A model generated the notes under the pieces. It saw only the letters and a list, made by a program, of their open reading frames with translations. It searched no databases and was not told where the DNA came from. A DNA stretch of 64,000 bases from Pseudoips prasinana (Eukaryota; Arthropoda; Insecta; Lepidoptera; Nolidae). Every line of letters begins with the position of its first letter. Position 1 is the first letter of the stretch. Below are positions 60,401 to 64,000 of this stretch, piece by piece. A program made the position numbers and the translations under genes. Location: contig OX621260.1 of assembly GCA_951640165.1 (NCBI GenBank), positions 20,354,001-20,418,000 of the forward strand, given 5' to 3'.

Positions 60401-60443
60401 GCTGTTCCTGTTGGCCAGTTGTCCGGTGACATAAGAAATTCAA
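57438..60443 (-). CDS. LINE ORF2: endonuclease and reverse transcriptase
   Basis: 1001 codons without a stop. Residues 46-260 are the APE-type endonuclease: NIFYQNVRGL (48-57), LTETRLDD (78-85), VIVIGDFNLY (181-190), LDLVIS (223-228), VHHVPLDI (249-256). The last motif has HH where most relatives have SDH. The reverse transcriptase includes KFTQGPDGVPQIIV, NYRAVAVLSVFGKVMEYTLY, GFLPGRSTTSNLI, VAYFDFQKAFDQI, SGIGQGSCLGPLLFLILIND, catalytic CLMFADDVKLALPI (about 705-718), and a C-terminal thumb region (LGTWFDSQLTYHDN). It nicks DNA and primes reverse transcription of its own RNA at the target. The first Met lies inside ORF1, so translation probably needs re-initiation or coupling. Potentially functional. 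Confidence 0.9.
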   Translation of the reverse strand: MNFLCHRTTGQQEQHYNSGIQLKIDETGKIAILFDLIHKRKPKSFNINIFYQNVRGLKSKTSEVKTLLNDFRGHTLALTETRLDDSVYDSELFPRDYTVIRRDRVGGGGGGVLLAVRQPYHLRQIQCECSPDDEIVAGQITTGKYRFICCVTYLPPRIPDIRYYSIFNCIETLITQFKIPVIVIGDFNLYSASQSVRESYKLLLSMCDLAQHNTVLNGLDRVLDLVISRRDLMPPSVLESEVSLVESEVHHVPLDIVITLNRFYLHNDRDASRHECTSKTRNFKKVNYYNLYSRLLYTDWSPVLSSLGTEEAVTNLYNILNKLFDELVPNNIKRNIRGHYPDWYNSQTIKCLHLKSYYHTLYKKTNNQLYYAFFTYFRKQFKSLLATTFTTHYKNIENNILQDPGSFWHYIKQNRKSNEPSTFGMSNPQQVADAFASFFKSVYLSNAPTLDPLAALAAASMSPPPSLAPDIHVIVDSVQKNDIRIALKKLKAKFTQGPDGVPQIIVRDCYEIFVEPLWHIFKLSLQQQIYPLVWKTTKVIPIHKAGSKSEIQNYRAVAVLSVFGKVMEYTLYTLIYKQLNGWFCDEQHGFLPGRSTTSNLINISTLISNGIDAKRQVDVAYFDFQKAFDQIQNDVLLYKLANIGFSKNLVHFLSNYLRNRKQYVLYQNCKSEEYTVNSGIGQGSCLGPLLFLILINDLPSNIKYSTCLMFADDVKLALPIDTPSDCDLLQSDIDSVIEWSYQNSLCLNSNKCVIVSYSRARFPIHKNYTLHNTIVKRADTVKDLGTWFDSQLTYHDNICKLCDKSRKSLGFVLRQSRSFCNRKTLCTLYNAYVRTTLETNSVIWNPYQVQYIQKVEKIQKSFVRYLFKRLYYYYPYLYPTLYIVGMVDYRMLAVRRNIALVTYFFRLMRGYTYNSLLLALLQFRVPRHRTYFVQARRQHNLLAVPAARTNLARNAPLSRAVRYINDIENDSTIDIFSCTENAFLTVAGRHIEALTIESSIQ

Positions 60444-61167
60444 AGTGGTTTGCTGTGGTTCCTATGACAAAACAGTTGTGACTGTCGTGGATTGGATCAG
60501 GTTTTTTTATTTGAAAGTCTACATCGGGTTTTTTCCTTTTGAGGTAGGTTAGTATGTTCGCCTCTGTCACGTCCTCATGAAAGTTCCAGGCATGAACATA
60601 TTTAGTTTGTTCAACCGTCAGTAATTCAGAGTCCGCTTCACCAGTCGCTCTTATTATTGAGCGACGGGGGCGACGAATTTTGGTCATGATGTCATCATTA
60701 ACAACCTTCAACTCTTCACGAATTACTCCATTGTTAGAAGCCGTATCATCCGGTAAATTTGTGATGGCGGCAGTGTTCGCCTCAGTTTGCGTGGCCCCAC
60801 GTATTAGAGTTGGTTCGTTGCGGGTTATCGGTATATCATCGCTAGGTGCGGACGATCTTCCAGCGCAAACATTGCTTACCGACTTTTGTTTCTTCGCTGC
60901 CTTGGCGCCTATTGCTTCTACGGCTTTTAAGCGAGCTTGGCGAGTCAAGCGCTGCATCGGATCAGTGTCGGATTGATGCGAATTTGAGTTTGCGGGGGTA
61001 GTTGCTATAATTGGTTGAATCGAAGTATTGGATGGAACCGATGATAATTGTATAATTAACGTATTTTGTTCACTTATTTTATCTTCAAGTGCACTAACTT
61101 TAACCACAAGCGCGGATACCGTTTTATGCAACTCACGTATTATATTTTCGAGTGACTTTTGCGACAT
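60322..61167 (-). CDS. LINE ORF1 protein (coiled coil, RNA-binding type)
   Basis: 281 codons starting ATG at 61167. Residues 5-43 (SLENIIRELHKTVSALVVKV, SALEDKISEQNTLIIQLSS) have heptad spacing and should form a coiled coil for oligomerisation. The middle is Ser/Thr/Ala-rich and low in structure, with a basic patch (KAAKKQKS). The C-terminal part (KYVHAWNFHEDVTEANILTY, LKRKKPDV, HNCFVIGTTANHFEFLMSPD, NWPTGTALQQW) follows the pattern seen in ORF1 proteins of CR1/Jockey-type insect LINEs (a domain with hydrophobic core ending LWP.G..V..). No CCHC zinc knuckle is visible. Expected role: binding its own transcript to form the retrotransposition particle. The C-terminus overlaps the start of ORF2. 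Confidence 0.82.
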   Translation of the reverse strand: MSQKSLENIIRELHKTVSALVVKVSALEDKISEQNTLIIQLSSVPSNTSIQPIIATTPANSNSHQSDTDPMQRLTRQARLKAVEAIGAKAAKKQKSVSNVCAGRSSAPSDDIPITRNEPTLIRGATQTEANTAAITNLPDDTASNNGVIREELKVVNDDIMTKIRRPRRSIIRATGEADSELLTVEQTKYVHAWNFHEDVTEANILTYLKRKKPDVDFQIKKPDPIHDSHNCFVIGTTANHFEFLMSPDNWPTGTALQQWYTTKNRRNRKNSHTFRSHTQA

Positions 61168-61311
61168 TTTGTGTTTTATAATGTAAAATTGTTATAGCGT
61201 ACGTCCGATCGTGCGAACAGTTGATAGAATTATAGGTTATTTTATGGTTATAATCATGTTACTGCCTCTTACATTCATTACATGTCGACATAATATGTAC
61301 ATCACACTAAT

Positions 61312-61478
61312 ATTATAAAGGTGAAAGTTTGTGAGTGTGTATGTTTGTTACTTCTTCACGTCTAAACGGCTCAAGCGATTTCAATTAAATTTGGTATGGA
61401 GTTAGTTGACACCTTGGATTAACACATACGTTATAATTTATAAAGTTTGACGCGGGTAAATCCGCGGAGCACAGCTAG
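61312..61478 (+). mobile_element. Non-autonomous Helitron-type element, complete ends
   Basis: A|TCACACTAATATTATAAAGG, TTACTTCTTCACGTCTAAAC, hairpin CGCGGGTAAATCCGCGGAGC, CAGCTAG|T. Confidence 0.87.
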
Positions 61479-61624
61479 TTGTTCATAATTACAGTTAAAT
61501 TGTCAAGGTATTGCTGCGGTATAGTATGAGGTCCGGTTACCGAGCGAAACCAAGTTCATTAAAACTCCTTCGGACGGTTTGGTCGCTTATCAGCAGCTGG
61601 TTGTCCTCCGAAGCCTCTTAACTA

Positions 61625-64000
61625 ATTTCATCAATCAATTAATCAATCAAATCTTTATTTGCTCAAATATGGTACATAAGGTCTTAATGAAAAGGTATCC
61701 AACATATTCTGACCTGAGGTCGTGCAAATATACGAGTACATATATGTAGTTTAGAAACTTAATCTAATTATAAATTAATCTATTAAATTACATTATTACT
61801 TATATTCTAGATATTCTTTAGTTCTATAAAAACATTTCTCTTTGAGGAAATTAAATAAACTCTTCCTAAATTGAGGTAATGTCATTTTTTTTATATGTAA
61901 CGGAAGGTTATTATATATTTTTATTGCCATGCAATATGCATTTTTTTTGAAAATCTCTAGTCTTATTCTAGGTAATTTAATTTTGTCTTTATGTCTAGAC
62001 ATGATATCAAAATGTTCGAATAAGTTCGGATGTTTTTTAACTAAAATGCATATTTCATATATATATATACACACGGTAATGGAAGAATGTTATATTCATT
62101 AAATAAAGGTTTGCAACTTTCCAAGAAACTAGCCCCACACAGGGATCTTATGCACTTCTTTTGTGCTATGAAAACTTTATCTATTTCTACTGAGTTGCCC
62201 CATACGATTATTCCATATCTAAGTAGAGAAGAGACATAAGCATGGTACGCCACTAGTGCGGTATTTACGTTAACAGTTTGTCAAATTCTCTTTAGTACAA
62301 ATACAAAACGGTCTATTTTATTAACTAATTTTTCAATATGTGGTTTCCAGTTGCAATATTTGTCCATAGTGATACCTAAAAATACACAATAATCGACACT
62401 ACTTAAACGAGTGTTATTATATTCTATGTCCAAAGGGATAATGTTTGATTTGTATGTCTGAAATTGTATTATATTTGTCTTATTCATGTTAATTTTTAAA
62501 TTATTGTGGTTAAGCCAGTTTATGGTACTATCGAGAGCAATGTTAATGTCTTTTTGTAATTGGCCTTTTGTGTTGTTTTTTATGATTAGTGTAGTGTCAT
62601 CTGCAAAGAGAATAGAATCTTGATTTAAAGCATCTGGAAGGTCGTTAATGTACAATAAGAAAAGAAGCGGGGCTAAGATACTCCCTTGTGGTGTACCATA
62701 TTTGTTTGTTTTGTAAGTCGATCTATAGTTAATTTGTTCAAAATGTCTAGTTTTTGTAATTTCCACACATTGTATACGGTTCTCGAGATAACTTTTGATC
62801 CATTCGTGAGCATTTCCACGTATTACGTATTTATATATCTTAGAAAGTAAAGTTTGATGGCAGACGCAATCAAATGCTTTTTTCATGTCCAGGAAGAGAC
62901 AGGCTATCATGGATTTGTCATTAAGGGTTTCCGTTATGTGTTTGACCAATGTAAAACAGGCTAGAGCTGTTGAACTTTCTCTTCTAAATCCAAATTGTTC
63001 CTTTTTAAGAATATTACATGTCGTTAGAAAGTTTTCCATTTTAATGTACATAGCCTTCTCAAATATTTTTGAAATTATGGGTGTTAAAGTTATTGGCCGG
63101 TAGTTACTCATGTCTGTTTTGATTCCTTTTTTGAATAAAGGCTTAACAATTCATGTCTTGAGTCGGTTGGGGAATTTTCCTTCTATGAATGATAAGTTAA
63201 GTAAGTATGTCAGGGGAGCTAAAATGCATGGTGCGCATGTTTTCAATACTACAGTGCTTAAATCGTCGTACCCTGTCGAATGGGTATTTTTTAATGAGTG
63301 AATAATCTGAAAAGTTTGAATTTTATCTATTGGTCTAAGAAAAATAGTTTTAGAGTTAAATGGGATGATAGTTATAGGTATTTGTTGATGTTTGTGATTA
63401 TTAAATGCGGGGGTGTTATTTTGTGATATATAAAATTCATTAAATAATTCGCAAATTTGCTCTGGGTGGTCGTAAGATTTTTTATTAAATTCTATTTTAT
63501 CGATTTCTGTTTTGTTGTCTGTGGTATTTTTATTTTCTTTTATAATATTCCACGCAGCTCTACTGGTATTTTTTGCATTTTTTATATAATTGAGACTATT
63601 TATTTGTTGCGCTTTATTAATACATTGTTTAAGTATTTTTGTGTAGTTTTCATATATAATTTTGTTACGTTTTTTATTGTCTTTATAAAGATGATATTTT
63701 AGGTATAGGATTCTTTTTTTAATACAGCATTTTTTTATATTTTTAGTTAGGTTCCGGTTTTTAACGTGTTTTTTTGTATTCTTTATTTTTTTTATGGGAA
63801 AACATAAGTTATAAAATAGTGTAATAATATCATGAAAACAGTTAAACGCATCGTCTGTTGCTTGGCATTCGTATACTTCTGAAAAGGATAAACTGGTTAA
63901 ACAGTTTTTAAATTTTGTTACGTTTTCTCTAGTTATGTCTCTTATTTTTTTAAATCAGTAACGAGGAGATCTTTTTGTATAGTGCTTGATCTCTATACAA
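61625..64000 (-). mobile_element. CR1-like LINE with stops, running off the right edge
   Basis: Tail at 61625-61650 (ATCAATCAATTAATCAATCA). ORF2 is in pieces: 64000-63120 linker (CINKAQQINSLNYIKNAKNT, STGYDDLSTVVLKTC, a TGA in RLKT*IVKPL near 63155), 63111-62281 reverse transcriptase (MSNYRPITLTPIISKIFEKA, FGFRRESSTALAC, LFLDMKKAFDCVCH, GTPQGSILAPLLF, catalytic ILFADDTTLII at about 62605), a frame change near 62280, then LLRYGIIVWGNSVEIDKVFI (62253-62041) and the C-terminus to KCFYRTKEYLEYK (62074-61796). It is related to, but distinct from, the LINE at 51333-54062. Inactive. Confidence 0.85.

Larger units (their letters stand above)
57203..61215 (-). mobile_element. Full-length two-ORF LINE (CR1/Jockey group)
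   Basis: It has ORF1 (61167-60322), ORF2 (60443-57438) overlapping it by about 120 bp, a short 3' untranslated region (57437-57230), and an (AAAT)n-type tail on the minus strand (57205-57235, seen as TTTATTTATTTTATTTATTT). Both frames are open, so it may be young. It lies just upstream of ABCB6 in the same orientation. Confidence 0.9.

Overview
This window looks like AT-rich nuclear DNA from a lepidopteran insect (moth or butterfly). It holds one recognisable host gene, drawn out over about 48 kb by transposable elements. The lepidopteran assignment is an inference. It rests on the insect-like ABCB6/HMT-1 half-transporter, on the mix of CR1/Jockey-like and RTE-like LINEs, tRNA-headed SINEs, Helitron-type repeats ending in CTAG and mariner elements, and on the lack of anything bacterial or viral.

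Host gene. Eight coding exons of an ABCB6 (HMT-1) half ABC transporter lie on the minus strand: 56259-56111, 46718-46574, 43827-43628, 33641-33491, 20806-20635, 19793-19627, 19137-18900 and 8342-8167. All splice sites are GT/AG, all reading phases join, and together they give 466 codons: the start Met, the N-terminal membrane domain (TMD0) and most of the core transmembrane domain. The ATP-binding half must lie beyond the left edge. Intron 5 holds three decayed tandem copies of exon 5 plus a partial one.

Layout. 1-8 kb: LINE fragment, a 2.1-kb foldback element, a dead mariner (third catalytic Asp changed to Asn, plus a frameshift), Helitrons and SINE-type repeats. 8.2 kb: ABCB6 exon 8. 8.6-11.7 kb: an RTE-like LINE with an open 1033-codon frame. 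12.1-13.1 kb: an internally deleted DD41D mariner with perfect inverted ends. 14-17 kb: nested MITEs and a second 2.1-kb foldback copy. 18.9-20.8 kb: exons 7, 6 and 5. 21.3-25.9 kb: a near-perfect 2272-bp tandem duplication. 27-29 kb: a CR1-like LINE. 32.5-32.9 kb: an inverted-end element built from 41-bp hairpin units. 33.5-47 kb: exons 4, 3 and 2 among SINEs and MITEs. 47.4-47.75 kb: a histone H4 fragment with its 3' stem-loop. 51.3-54.1 kb: a broken CR1-like LINE. 56.1-56.3 kb: ABCB6 exon 1. 57.2-61.2 kb: a full-length two-ORF LINE. 61.6-64 kb: another broken LINE running off the right edge.

No operons, CRISPR arrays, rRNA or convincing functional tRNA genes are present. The points most worth a second look are four perfect short-loop hairpins (two demonstrably absent from sister repeat copies, one of them adding 11 codons in frame to a LINE ORF), a palindromic MITE family with 4-bp CCNG target duplications, the decayed exon-5 array, the 41-bp hairpin-unit element, and the histone fragment that keeps its processing signals.
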